Shown: one piece after another, positions 1 through 11,300 of the stretch
How the letters are laid out: each line of letters opens with the position of its first letter
How positions within the stretch are numbered: the stretch's first letter is position 1
Assembly: GCA_018398585.1 (NCBI GenBank)
Contig: JAGTTD010000012.1
Coordinates: 22,825,036-22,889,035, forward strand
Length of the DNA stretch: 64,000 bases
Reading direction: 5' to 3'
Source: Simmondsia chinensis
Lineage: Eukaryota; Streptophyta; Magnoliopsida; Caryophyllales; Simmondsiaceae
Made by a program: the position numbers and the translations under genes
The notes under the pieces: model-generated
Databases searched by the model: none
What the model saw: the letters and a program-made list of their open reading frames with translations, nothing else
Told to the model about the DNA's origin: nothing

Positions 1-575
1 ATCATACATGGTGTATGATTAATCATATACCACTGGTTACTTAAAATACACTAACACAAGTTGATTTTACCCCATTAAAACTTATTATATACTGTGTATG
101 ATTGATCATACGCCACCAATTACTTCAAAAACACCAACACAAGTTGATTTCACACCAGTAAAACCTATCATACACGGTGTATGATTGATTATACACCACT
201 AATTACTTGAAACACACCTATACATGTTGATTTCACACCATTAAAATGTATCATACAGGGTGTATGATTGATCATACACCACTAATTACTTGAAACACAC
301 CTATACAAGTTGATTTCACACCATTTAAACCAATCATACACGATGTATGATTGATCATATACCACTAATTACTTGAAACACACCTATACAAGTTCATTTC
401 ACACTATTAAAACCTATAGTACATGGTGTATGATTGATCATACACTACTAATTACTTGAAAAACACCTACACAATTTGATTTTACACCATTAAAGCCTAA
501 AATACATGGTGTATGATTTATCATGCACCATTAATTACTTGAAACACACCTATACAAGTTGACTTCACACCACTA
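1..575. repeat. 83-bp satellite, first array (about 7 units)
   Basis: The landmark GTGTATG recurs at 11, 94, 177, 260, 343 (as ATGTATG), 426 and 509, a strict 83-bp spacing. Each unit continues as GATTGATCATACACCAC, then AATTACTTGAAACACAC, AAGTTGATTTCACACCATT and AAACCTATCATACACG. Units differ by scattered substitutions. The array runs off the left edge of the window and decays near 575. The unit length is not a multiple of three and no reading frame persists, so this is non-coding satellite DNA. Confidence 0.97.
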
Positions 576-675
576 ATAAACTACAAAAAGAAAACGACAC
601 CAAACAAACTTATAGTTTCTTATCCTTCTAGCCCCGGTCACTTAAAAAACTAATGATACTTGCTTGGAATCACAG

Positions 676-857
676 TGCCACCAGCATATTATGTGCATCT
701 GGCAGCATTCCGAGCACGTTACTATGTTGAAGGGGATGCAAATGAAAGTGGTTCTAGCAGTGGAGGTGGTGGGCTAGTGACAGCTGAGAGGCAGCGAGAG
801 GTGCGGGCACTTCCACATATTAAGGAGAATTTCAAGGATGTGATATTTTACTGTTGA
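676..857 (+). CDS. AGO: Argonaute C-terminal (last) exon, partial gene
   Basis: The 60 or so residues ending at the TGA at 855-857 carry the signature of plant Argonaute C-termini: VPPAYYVHLAAFRARYY at the start, then an acidic, Ser/Gly-rich linker, then LPHIKENFKDVIFYC at the very end. The terminal FYC and the preceding KEN-KDV block are typical of the AGO1/5/10 clade; this part lies at the end of the PIWI domain of the small-RNA effector. I place the exon start at 676 because CACAG at 671-675 is a good splice acceptor with a branch-point-like CTAAT at 650, and the reading frame has no Argonaute similarity upstream of it. The rest of the gene is not in the window: satellite DNA fills positions 1-575, so either the array sits in the last intron or only this exon survives. 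The frame is open and the stop is intact. The family call is secure; whether the gene is functional is unknown. Confidence 0.8.
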
Positions 858-916
858 AGATAATCGGTTTCTCAGCCATTTAATTTTGGTTTTTGGGACA
901 TGCGCATCTTGTAGTT

Positions 917-1146
917 TCTCAACGTTGTGTTGTCTGTGCCGCACAGGTGGGTTCCTCAGTTCTGTACTACATCTCAGCCATTAATTATGGGTCACAAACC
1001 AGAGAAAAACCCTTGTCACGAAACTGAATCTCTTCTTATCCAACCCATCAATCTTCGCCATTGGTTTGTGACCCATAATCAACGACTGAGATGTAGTACA
1101 GAACTGAGGAACCCATCCACACAGCACAGACAACACAACATTGAGA
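917..1146. repeat. Inverted repeat, 85-bp arms, 60-bp loop
   Basis: Positions 917-1001 and 1062-1146 are reverse complements with a handful of mismatches, mostly in the GCCGCACAGG part of the left arm and near 978-984. Shared blocks include GTTGTGTTGTCTGTGC, GGGTTCCTCAG, TTCTGTACTACATCTCAG and TTATGGGTCACAAACCA. The 60-bp loop between the arms is unique. A transcript from either strand would fold into a long near-perfect hairpin. The repeat begins 60 bp after the Argonaute stop codon. The apparent ORFs on both strands here only reflect the two arms. Confidence 0.93.
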
Positions 1147-1182
1147 CCGAGAAGTGGATGCTTGGCTTCATGGCCAACTCCT

Positions 1183-1191
1183 CTATTTATA
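1183..1191 (-). promoter_or_regulatory. TATA box reading leftwards toward the inverted repeat
   Basis: CTATTTATA on the plus strand reads TATAAATAG on the minus strand. It lies about 35-40 bp before the right arm of the inverted repeat, which is a suitable distance for transcription to start just outside the hairpin. Such a transcript would run through both arms and then antisense through the Argonaute last exon. The motif is seen directly; promoter activity is inference. Confidence 0.45.
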
Positions 1192-1351
1192 GGCAAAAGC
1201 ATACAAGGTGCAAATACATAGGGACAACCATGGGGGAGGGATAAGATAAAGTAGGTGGTAGTTGAGGTCATTAAATGTCTTGCTTTGGTGCCAATTATGA
1301 CCCCTGACCTTTCAGTGTTCAACCCCCAACTACCCCAACTGGTTCTCCTCC

Positions 1352-1441
1352 ATTTAAAGCTGTCATACATCATGTAAGATAGATCATACGCCATCAGATA
1401 CTTAAAACATTCAAACAGAAGTTGACATTACACCATTTAAA
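1352..1441. repeat. Isolated decayed 83-bp satellite unit
   Basis: GTCATACATCATGTAAGAT, then AGATCATACGCCATCAGAT, then ACTTAAAACATTCAAACAGA and GTTGACATTACACCATTTAA follow the satellite unit in the same order and orientation as the two arrays, but with many substitutions. It lies alone in the unique segment between the arrays and suggests that they were once continuous or that satellite copies were scattered here. Confidence 0.75.
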
Positions 1442-1636
1442 TCGACCTTACAAATGTCAATGTGATATGGATAATACGCAAATGTCATTAATAATGCACG
1501 TCTATTAATAGTACACAATATCATCGATATTAATAGCAATTACATTGTTAAAAAAAAAAAAAGAACAACGTAAGTTAATTCAGAGGAGAGACATGATAAG
1601 AATGACCAATGGTGTTTGTGGACGTGCCTTCACCAC

Positions 1637-2050
1637 TCAAATGCACGTTGATCGATTGTGCTCGTGTTCCTTGCATCGATTGCACCTTTGCGGTACATGT
1701 TCCTCACCGACTGAAGGAATCCACCTCTTCCTCCTCCTCCCGGAAGAGGTTCGAACATCAGGTGGAAGAAGATTCATTTATGATATATGATGCGGGATAG
1801 ACCAATCACTTATGTGCAGCATCGAGTACACGACGCCTTTGCACAATTCGTACCAATAATCTCTGGAATAATATGGCAAGCATAAATCATACAAACTATA
1901 AGGACCGTGTCTTACAACAGCCAACGCATGCTCACATGGAAGCTGCTCTAGTTGAAACTTAAGACAAGTATATGTCCAAAGTGATAGGTCAACACAAAAT
2001 TCATATCTCCATCAATGACATCAAAGTTATACTCATCTGCTCGCAAAATC
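1637..2050 (-). pseudogene. MULE (MuDR-like) transposase C-terminus: SWIM zinc finger and zinc knuckle
   Basis: Read on the minus strand from 2050, the translation gives ADEYNFDVIDGDMNFV. After a one-base frameshift near 1990 it continues DLSLWTYTCLKF, QLEQLPCEHALAVV and YSLYDLCLPYYS. This is the SWIM zinc-binding pattern (C-x-C-xn-C-x-H) with the first Cys changed to Tyr. After an in-frame TAA at 1778-1780 come VRTSSGRRRKRW and CNRCKEHEHNRSTC, a perfect CX2CX4HX4C zinc knuckle, then the final stop at 1637-1639. SWIM followed by a CCHC knuckle is the usual C-terminus of plant Mutator-like transposases. TGCAATGTAG just before 2050 resembles an intron acceptor, after which the second satellite array begins. 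The DDE catalytic part is absent. One frameshift, one stop and a lost zinc ligand make it a pseudogene. Confidence 0.8.
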
Positions 2051-2149
2051 TACATTGCATAAAAGATAGACACACATGATTAATAATGGTAATGCAAAAA
2101 AAAAATGAACAAAACCAGCAATTATCATGTCTAAAAGTGCAGAAATTAC

Positions 2150-5020
2150 TAATGATTAATCATACACCACAATGTACTTGAAAAACAATACACCAAGTTG
2201 ATTTTAAACAATTAAAACCTACCAAACATGGTGTATGATTGACTACACACCACTAATTACTTAAAACACACAAAAACAAGTTGATTTTACACCCTTAAGA
2301 CTTATCATACACGGTGTGAGGTTAACCATACATCACTAATTAGTTGTAACACACTAAAACAAGTTGATTTTACACCCTTAAAACTTATCATACACCATGT
2401 ATGATTGATCATACACCACCAATGACTTAAATACCATTAAAACCTATCAAACATGGTGTATGGTTAAACATACACCACTAATCACTTGAAACCCACCTAA
2501 ACAAGTTCATTTTACACCATTAAAACCTATCATATATGGTGTATGGTTAAACATACCCCACTAATCACTTGATACACACTAAAAGAAGTTGAATTTACAC
2601 CGTTAGTTACTTGAAACACACCATACACCACTAATCACTTGAAACACACCTAAACAAATTCATTTTACACCATTAAAACTTATCATATATGGTGTATGGT
2701 TAAACATACACCACCAATCACTTGAAACACACCTAAACAAGTTGATTTTACACCGCTGAAACCTATCATATACGGTGTATGGATAAACATACACCACTAA
2801 TCACTTGAAATCCACCTAAAGAAGTTGATTTTACACCATTAAAACCTATCACACATGGTGTATGGTTAACCATACACCACTAATTAGTTGTAACACACTC
2901 AAACAAGTTGATTTCACACCATATAGACCAATCATACACGGTGTATGATTGATCATACACCACTAATGACTTAAAAGACACTAAAGCAAGTTGATTTTAC
3001 ACCTTTAAAACCCATCATACATGGTGTATGATTAACCAAACACCACTAATTAGTTGTAACATACTCAAACAAGTTGATTTTACACCCTTAAAACCTATCA
3101 TACACGGTTTATAATTGATCATACACCACTATTTACTTAAATCACAATAAAACAAAGTGATTTTATACCCTTAAAACCTATCATACACAGTGTATGATTG
3201 ATCATACACTACTATTTTCTTAAAACACACTAAAACAAGTTGATTTTGCACCCTTTAAACCCATCATACACTTTGCATGATTAATCAAACACCACTAATT
3301 ACTTAAAACACACTTAAACAAGTTGATTTCACGCCATTTAGACCAATCATACACGGTATATGATTGATCATACACGGTATATGATTGATCATACACCACT
3401 AATTACTTAAAACACACTAAAACAAGTTGATTTTACACCCTTTAAACCCATCATACACGGTGTATGATTAACCAAACACCACTAATTAATTAAAACACAC
3501 TCGAACAAGTTGATTTTGCACAATTTAAACCAATCATATATGGTGTATTATTGATCATACACCACTAATGACATAAAAGACACTAAAGCAAGTTGATTTT
3601 ACACCCTTAAAACCTATCATACACGTTGTATGATTAACCAAACACCACTAATCACATAAAACACACTCAAACAAGTTGATTTCACACCATTTAGACTAAT
3701 CATACAAGGTGTATGATTGATCATACACCACTAATGACTTAAAAGACACAAAAGCAAGTTGATTTTACACCCTTAAAACCTATCACACACGGTGTATGAT
3801 TGATCATACCCCACTAATTACTTAAAACACATTAAAATAAGTTGATTTCACACCATTTAGACCAATCATACATGGTATACGATTGATCATACACTACTAT
3901 TTACTTAAAACACACTAAACAAATTGATTTTACACCATTAAGACCAATCATACACGGTGTATGATTGATCATACACCACTAATTACTTGAAACAGATTAA
4001 AAGAAGTTGATTTTACACCCTTAAAACCTATCATACATGGTGTATGATTGATCATACACCACTATTTACTTAAAACACACTAAAACAAGTTGATTTTACA
4101 CCCTTTAAACCCATCATACACGGTGTATGATTAACCAAACACCACTAATTAATTAAAACACACTCAAACAAGTTGATTTCGCACCATTTAAACCAATCAT
4201 ATATGGTGTATGATTGATCATACACCACTAATGACATAAAAGACACTAAAGCAAGTTGATTTTACACCCTTAAAACCTATCATACACGTTGTATGATTAA
4301 CCAAACACCACTAATTACATAAAACACACTCAAACAAGTTGATTTCACACCATTTAGACTAATCATACAAAGTGTATGATTGATCATACACCACTAATGA
4401 CTTAAAAGACACAAAAGCAAGTTGATTTTACACCCTTAAAACCTATCACACACGGTGTATGATTGATCATACACCACTAATTACTTAAAACACACTAAAA
4501 CAAGTTGATTTCACACCATTTAGACCAATCATACATGGTAAACGATTGATCATACACTACTATTTACTTAAAACACACTAAACAAATTGATTTTACACCA
4601 TTAAGACCAATCATACACGGTGTATGATTGATTATACACCACTAATTACTTGAAACAGATTAAAAGAAGTTGATTTTACACCCTTAAAACCTATCATACA
4701 TGGTGTATGATTGATCATACACCACTATTTACTTAAAACACACTAAAACAAGTTGATTTTACACCCTTTGAACCCATCATACACGGTGTATGATTAACCA
4801 AACACCACTAATTACTTAAAACACACTATAAATAAGTTGATTTCACACCATTTAGACCAATCATACACGGTGTATGATTGATCATACACCACTATTTACT
4901 TAAAACACACTAAAACAAGTTGATTTTACACCATTAAGACCAATCATACACGGTGTATGATTGATCATACACCACTAATACTTGAAACACATTGAAACAA
5001 GTTGATTTTACACCCTTAAA
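2150..5020. repeat. 83-bp satellite, second array (about 34 units)
   Basis: This is the same unit and orientation as the array at 1-575. GTGTATG-type landmarks at 2941, 3024 and 3107 confirm the 83-bp period. Variants are more diverse than in the first array: some units have GATTAACCAAACACC instead of GATTGATCATACACC. There is one shortened unit near 2600-2640 and a 21-bp internal duplication near 3355-3395. The last units fade into unique sequence at about 5020. Confidence 0.97.
3377..4868. repeat. 663-bp higher-order repeat (eight 83-bp units)
   Basis: Inside the second array, diagnostic variants recur exactly 663 bp apart. The GTATATG/GTGTATG starts are at 3377, 4040 and 4703. The unusual CACGTTGTATG is at about 3624 and 4287. 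The order of variant units (AACCAAACACC, ATATATGGTG, CACGTTGTATG, AAGCAAGTTG, a GGTATACG/GGTAAACG unit, AACAGATTAAAAG) is the same in both copies. 663 is 8 x 83 minus one base. Two full copies and part of a third are present. Confidence 0.9.
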
Positions 5021-6918
5021 ATGATCGTAGTCTCTGATATGGGTAAGTAATGGAGTATTCAATTGATTGATACATGAAGGGGGCTAACCATTTGTTTAAG
5101 AGGTTGACCAAATTGTGAGGGCTAAGATTCCTTCGTGTTACTGAAGAACTTCTAAAAGAACTATGTGGAAAGGCATATAAGTGAACTACATATTATACAA
5201 AATGCTCAGTCTTGAAAATATAATTCTTAGTAAGATAGAAAGAAAGGGCGACCATCTAGCTAATGCACCTTAAGGAGCTAGCCATGTTCTTGATCAAGAA
5301 CAGGGTTGGCCAACGCTTTAAGGGAAAAAGAAGAATTGAAATGATGATGTAAGAAGATTCTTAGTGGTGCTCCATGCTCGTCCATGTCTCAAAGAGAACA
5401 TCGTTGAAAACCTCCAAGGGTTAAAACGGGGCGATGTGCAAGGGTTGTGACCTGTTCATATTAAATAAAGTGAGGACTGCGAAAGGTCCCACTATTTGAG
5501 AGTACAAGGGAGGAATCCCTAAGGCTAGATTGATCATGAGAATGGGCCACCTCGAAAGGAAACCTAGATACTTTATTGTTGGGTCTGAGCCTAACACAAC
5601 AAGAGAGTTATAAGAGTTCATGCCCCTACCAGTAGGGCGCCAGCTATCTTGAGTCAGAATTAGCAATGTCTGGAGGAATGAACATGCAAGCAAAAACTCT
5701 AAAAAGATCATAAATGGCATTGGTGTTGTGAATTTTGGAGATAAACTGACAACAACTTGGAAGAGGAAATTGTCGACAAATGAGGCGGTTGAATAACATG
5801 CCTAACTTGCCAAAGGCTAGGCTGCAACTTCCAGCTCCAAGCAAAAGGATGTGCATGCTCCTTAAGGTGAGAATTAGAAGGGGAGTGCCCAAACTAGGCT
5901 ATCAAATCCAAGAGGGCAGAGAAACGGGCCACTGCATCATCCGCTAAAAGTGAAGATGGCTTGTGACGGCCTATTACAGCAAGCTTGTCAAGCCACTATT
6001 TAATTAATCAGCATTATACTCATTGATCTCATCAACATAAACCGTCATGTGCCTTCTATAACCCATAAATAAAAATGTTCTGGCTTTAATACAAACTGAT
6101 ATATGGCTCAACTTAAATGATGCTGAAGCAAGATTCATGCAGTCTTCCCTTAATCGAATTGCAAGAGTAGAACACATTCAAAAGGGCTGCCCAAGAAATC
6201 AAAATAATAGGCGGGGATAATCAAATAACAATTTTCAAATATTTCAAAAGCTAACTATATAGTAAGGATAAGTCCCCATTTTATAGAACTAAAAACAAAA
6301 TTTTAAACTAATTAGAATTATTTCTCGATCATATTGTGATAAATTGAGGACTACCAAATAGCTTAAACTTCTAAACATCCACAACAACTATAATGTTAAA
6401 TGGAAGACTCTTTAAACATATTCTTGAAAACAGAAATCCTAATAGAAAATTAAATCTCATTATTAGACTCATAATAGAAAAATAGTTCAAGTTAAATTTC
6501 TAGTTGATTTGTGATTGAGGAGTTTGATAAAGCCATTAATGACAATTTTATCTAGTATGTCTCATAAAAAAGGAACATGTCTTGTTTAAAGGACATTGCC
6601 TTTTAAGGAGTTTATGTCTCGTGGTGAAATGGTTCATGTGTAGGCGGAATGGTATCTTTTATACGTCACATGGTAAAAAAAATGTCTATTAGTGAAAAAG
6701 ACATGTCTTTTGATATTTTTATGGAAGACACCTCTTCTACTCTAAACCTAAACAATAGTAATGTTAATGATTATGAAAAATTAAAAAAATCTAAAGATTG
6801 TCATTACCTCATCCAGTTGTGCAATAAAGAAGGTGGTTAGCAGAGAGAGATCAAATTCCTTTTTGAACCTTTTTGTCTTACATAGTTAATGATTATTCAA
6901 GAATTGTACTACATCAAG
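5021..6918. other. No recognisable gene
   Basis: This is mixed AT-rich sequence between the satellite and Copia-A. Several short open frames exist (minus 5421-5720 and 5644-5892, plus 6649-6840), but none shows a motif I can place and stops are frequent in the surrounding frames. Just before the Copia-A insertion, 6873-6918 reads NDYSRIVLHQ in one frame, faintly like a copia integrase core, but too short to call. Confidence 0.6.
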
Positions 6919-7437
6919 TGTTAGGTTTATGCCTCAAATTCTTGAGTTATAAGAGGAGGTGTGCAAAGAGTCCCTCGATCGATCGGCAGAACAGTCTGAT
7001 CTATTGGGAATGTTACGTAAATCGATCCCACCTATAGATAGCTCCCTGATCGATCGGTCACCTACCGATCAATCGGGACCCCGATCGATTGGGACTCCTC
7101 CGATGGATCGGAGCCGTGTTTTCACCTGGGTATAAAGAGAGACGTAGGGTTACGTCAGAATTAATCTAATTCTTTTTGAAAGTTTTCCCCTACGGCGCCG
7201 TACCAAAGAAGAGAGAGAGAGAGAGAGAAGAGAAAAGGAGTGATTGTAATTCCTCTTTTTCGATTCAATAATAAAAGCTCCAATCTTCGCTCGTGGTTTT
7301 CTCCCCTCTCGATTGAAGAGGGGTTTTCACATAAATTGCCCTGTTCTTGTATTTGATTCTCTTTAGTCTATTTTACTTCTTGATTGTCGTGGTATTTGAT
7401 TTGAATTCAGTACTTGGGATTTATGCATTTCCTCACA
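6919..7437 (+). repeat. Copia-A 5' LTR
   Basis: 519 bp, TGTTAGG to CCTCACA. It contains several copies of the palindrome CGATCGATCGG in U3, a TATA box at 7131-7137 (TATAAAG), a GA microsatellite at about 7207-7233, and AATAAA at 7270-7275. It has about 30-40 bp of extra CGATCGAT-rich sequence relative to the 3' LTR. Confidence 0.95.
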
Positions 7438-7440
7438 AAT

Positions 7441-7452
7441 TGGTATCAGAGC
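7441..7452 (+). promoter_or_regulatory. Primer binding site (initiator tRNA-Met) of Copia-A
   Basis: TGGTATCAGAGC begins three bases after the 5' LTR and is complementary to the 3' end of plant initiator tRNA-Met, the usual primer of plant Ty1/copia elements. Confidence 0.95.
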
Positions 7453-7474
7453 CCTTGTTGTTCGTTTTGGTACT

Positions 7475-8330
7475 ATGGTGTCAGCAATTAGATTTGAAGT
7501 AGAGAAGTTTGGTAGTCAAGGGAGTTTCAGTTTTATGGCAAGTCCGCGTTAAAGGTCCCCTGACACATAATGGCTTGAAGAAAGCACTGGATGGAAAAGA
7601 GAAAAAGCTAGAGAGTCTATCCGAAGCACAATGAGAGGAGTTAGATGAGAAGGCACTGACAGCTATTCAGATGCGTCGTATAGATAATGTTCTAACAGAA
7701 GTCTTGGAGGTGAAAACCGCTAAGGCATTATGGGAGAAGCTGCAGGAGATGTTCTGCTTCAAATCGATCTCTAAATAAATTTGAAGTCAAGTGCCGATTA
7801 TTCACGTTTCATATGTTGGAAGGTACATCTCTTAAGAATCATCTTAACGAGTTTAATTCTATAGTTCAAGAATTGAAGGAATTGGATGATACCCCTAAAG
7901 ACGAAGATCAAGCCATGTTGTTAATGTGTTCACTTTCAAATTCTTATAAAGGCTTTGTAGAAAGCATGATATATGGTGCTAGGCCAACTATCACTATTGA
8001 TGAGGTTAAAAGAAACCTAGTAAGTAAAGAGAGAGTTGATAAAGAATTGTCTGACCTTGTGAATAACTCTGGTAATCGGTTGTTTGTGAGAGGTAGGACT
8101 GAGACTAGAGGGTCTGAAGGTGGAAAGAAGTTTAGGTCTAAATATAGACATAAGAACCTGTCGTGTAACTTCTGTCACAAGAAGGGGCACATAAAAAAAA
8201 ATTGTTAAAAGCTTAAGAATAAGTAGAAAGAAAATAACAAGAATGACCATAATAGAGGTGATAAGTCCGCTGAGGCTAGTGTAGTTAAAGATAAGGGAGA
8301 TGCTGATGTCCTACTAGTAACCGAGTCACA
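7475..8330 (+). pseudogene. Copia-A gag (capsid/nucleocapsid), frameshifted
   Basis: The start is ATG 7475 (MVSAIRFEVEKF), soon broken by a frameshift near 7540 that ends in TAA. The capsid-like frame resumes in pieces; 7813-8208 gives MLEGTSLKNHLNEFNSIVQE, the UBN2-type gag region that packages RNA. A perfect CX2CX4HX4C zinc knuckle (CNFCHKKGHIKKNC) ends at a TAA at 8206-8208, where the family normally continues into protease. Gag would form the virus-like particle; this copy cannot. Confidence 0.85.
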
Positions 8331-8334
8331 GACT

Positions 8335-11300
8335 AGGTCTAGAGATAAGTGGAACATGGATTCGGGTTGTTCTTACCTTGTTTATCCTAATAGAGACTGG
8401 TTCGTCACTTATAAGGCAATTCAGGATGGGGTAGTCTTAATAGGCAATATGATGCTGCGTGTCAAGTAATGGGTATTGGAACAGTTCATGTGAAGATGTT
8501 TGATGGTACTATCAGGACACTTAGCGACGTGAGACACGTTCCAGACATGAAAAAGAACCTTATCTCTTTAGGTACCCTTGAGTCCAATGGGTACAAGTAC
8601 ACAGCTGAAGGTGGAGCTATAAGGGTCAGTAAAAGTGCATTGATTGTGATGAAGGGTAAAAGGGTAGGAACCTTGTATGTGCTTGTAGGTTCTATGGTGA
8701 CAGGGTCAGTGGCTGTTTCTATGTCATCTTTTAGATACAGAGATCACTAAGATGTGGCACATGAGACTGGGTCATATGAGTGATAAGGGGCTGTCAGAGT
8801 TGAGTAAGAGGTGTCAGTTATGTGGTCAGTCAACTGGACTGATGGATTTCTGTGAGCACTGTGTATATGGGAAGCAGAAGAGAGTCAGCTTCAAGTAGGC
8901 AGTGCATCAGACTAAAAGGAACGTTGGACTATATACATTCAGATTTGTGGGGACTGTCCAGAGTGGCTTCCAAAGGAGGTTCCAGGTACTTACTAACGTT
9001 CATTAATGATTATTCACGTACAGTTTGGGTCTATTTTCTTAAGCAGAAGAATGAAGTCAGTGAAGTCTTCAAGAAGCGGAAGACACTGCTTGAAAAACAG
9101 AGATGGAAGCAAGTAAAGAGGTTGAAGATAGATAATGGTCTTGAGTTTGCTGAGCGTGATTTCCTCAAATTCTATGAGAACCAAGGAATTATCAGACACT
9201 GGACTTGCACAGGTCGAGCTTAACAGAATGGGAGTGGCAGAAAGAATGAATAGGATGATTCTGGATAAGGATCAGTGTATGCTTTCAAATGCAGGCTTTG
9301 GGAGAGAATGGTGGGCAGAGGAAGTTAACATGGCTTGTTATCTAGTGAATCGATCTCCTCATTCATGGTTTGGTTCTCCTGCTAATTATTCTTATTTGAA
9401 GATATTTGGCTGTCCTGCTTATGCTTATATTAATGATGGAAAGCTAGAACCTAGGGCCAAGAAGTGTATCTTTCTTGCTTATACGCCAGGTGTGAAGGGA
9501 TATCATTTATGGGATCCAAAATCTCATAAATTTCTTACTAGTAGAGATGTTACATTTGATGAGTGTACTCTACTACATCCGCCACACATGCACTCCTTAG
9601 TTCGTGAATCAGTTCAGGCGCAGAAGCCTGATGGAAGTGAGATAGAGTTAGAAAGTTCTAATCAGCAGCAAGTAGTCCAGCTTGAGAGTATGCAGGCACC
9701 TCCAATATAGGTTTTTGATGATGATGAAACAAAACAGGTCAGCAGGTCGAGCAGCATACAATTACATGTGGTAGGCAGAAAAGGCAGATTAGGCCGCCAC
9801 AGAGATATAGGTATGAGTAGATGATAGCCTATGCCCTTACTATAGCTAAAACAGTGGAAGACAGTGAACCATCTTCATATTTTGAGATTGTATCAAGTCC
9901 TGACCCAGATAAGCGGCTTATGGCCATGCATGAAGAGATGGAGTCTTTGAAGAAGAACCAGACCTGGCAGCTAGTCAAGCCTCAAACAGAAAAAAGAGTC
10001 ATCGGGTGCAAATGGGTCTTCAAACGAAAAGAAGAAATTCCTAGAGTGGAAGATGCAAGGTACAAGACTCGGTTAGTTACTAAAGCCTACAATCAGGTAC
10101 ACAGGGTTAATTTTCATGATATTTTCTCACCTGTTGTTAGACATTGATCCATACGGGTGATACTTGCTCTAGCAGCTATGCATGTTTTAGAGCTAGAGCA
10201 GTTAGACATGAAAACTGCATTTTTGCATGGTGAGCTAGAGGAGAGTATTTACATGCATCAGCCTGAAGGCTTTGTTGTTGAGGGTAAGGAAGATCATGTT
10301 TGTCTATTGAAAAGGTCTTTGTATGGTTTGAGGCAATAGCCAAGACAGTGGTATAAAATGTTTGATTCGTTTATGATCAGTCAAAAGTTCTTCAGAAGCA
10401 AGTATGACAGTTGTGTGTATTTCAAGAAGACAGGTTCGGCTCTTTTGTTTATTTTCTATTATACATTGATGATATGCTAATTGCAGCTAAGGACATGACA
10501 GATGTTGATGATTTGAAAGCAATGTTGAAAAGCGAGTTCGAGATGAAGGACTTAGGAGCAACTAAGAAGATTCTTGGCATGGAGATCGGTAGGGACCGAA
10601 AAGCCGAAATGTTGTACTTATCTTAGGAGAAGTACATTGAGAAGTATCTGGACCGATTTCACATGAAAGATGCTAAACTAGTTAGCACTCCCTTAGCAGC
10701 TCATTTCAGGCTTTCAGGATTGGATTCACCTCAGACTGAGGAGGATATTAGGTACATGTCACAGGTCTCTTATTCTAGTGTTGTTGGTAGTATTATGTGT
10801 GTTATGGTATGTACCCATCTAGATATTGCTTATGCTGTGAGCAAAGTGAGTAGCTACATGGCAAAACCAAGAAAGAAGCATTGGCATGCTGTCAGATGGA
10901 TTCTCAGGTACTTACGTGGCACTTCTGATGTTTGTTTGGAATTTGGGAAGAGTAAATGTTGCTTAACAGGGTATGTTGACTTGAACTATGGAGGAGACCT
11001 TGATAAGAAGAAATCTACGTCCGATTATGTTTTTTGTTTGGGAGACAGTGCTATCAGTTGGAGAGCTTGTCTACAATTAGTTATTGCACAATCAACTACC
11101 AAGGCCGAGTATATGGCAGTTACAGAAGCATTTAAGGAAGCTGTTTGGTTGAGAGATTTGGTTAGTTCGATCAGTGTTGATCAGGGTACTGTTGGAGTTT
11201 ACTGTGATAGCCAGTTAGCGATTCACCTAGCTAAAGATCAGATGATGCATCATGATAGAATGAAGCACATTGATGTCAAGCATTATTTTATTAAAGATCT

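Noticed and set aside
927..1394. Overlapping ORFs on both strands (105 and 137 codons)
   Set aside because: They run through the two arms of the inverted repeat and share the same peptide in both; no known domain.
1..5020. CRISPR-like array of regular repeats
   Set aside because: Units are contiguous 83-bp monomers with no unique spacers, in eukaryotic sequence; this is satellite DNA.
5421..5892. Minus-strand ORFs of 99 and 82 codons
   Set aside because: Hydrophobic, no motif recognised, surrounded by stops; not enough to call a gene.
6873..6918. Integrase-like NDYSRIV just before Copia-A
   Set aside because: Only about ten residues match, and the sequence after the right target duplication does not continue an integrase.
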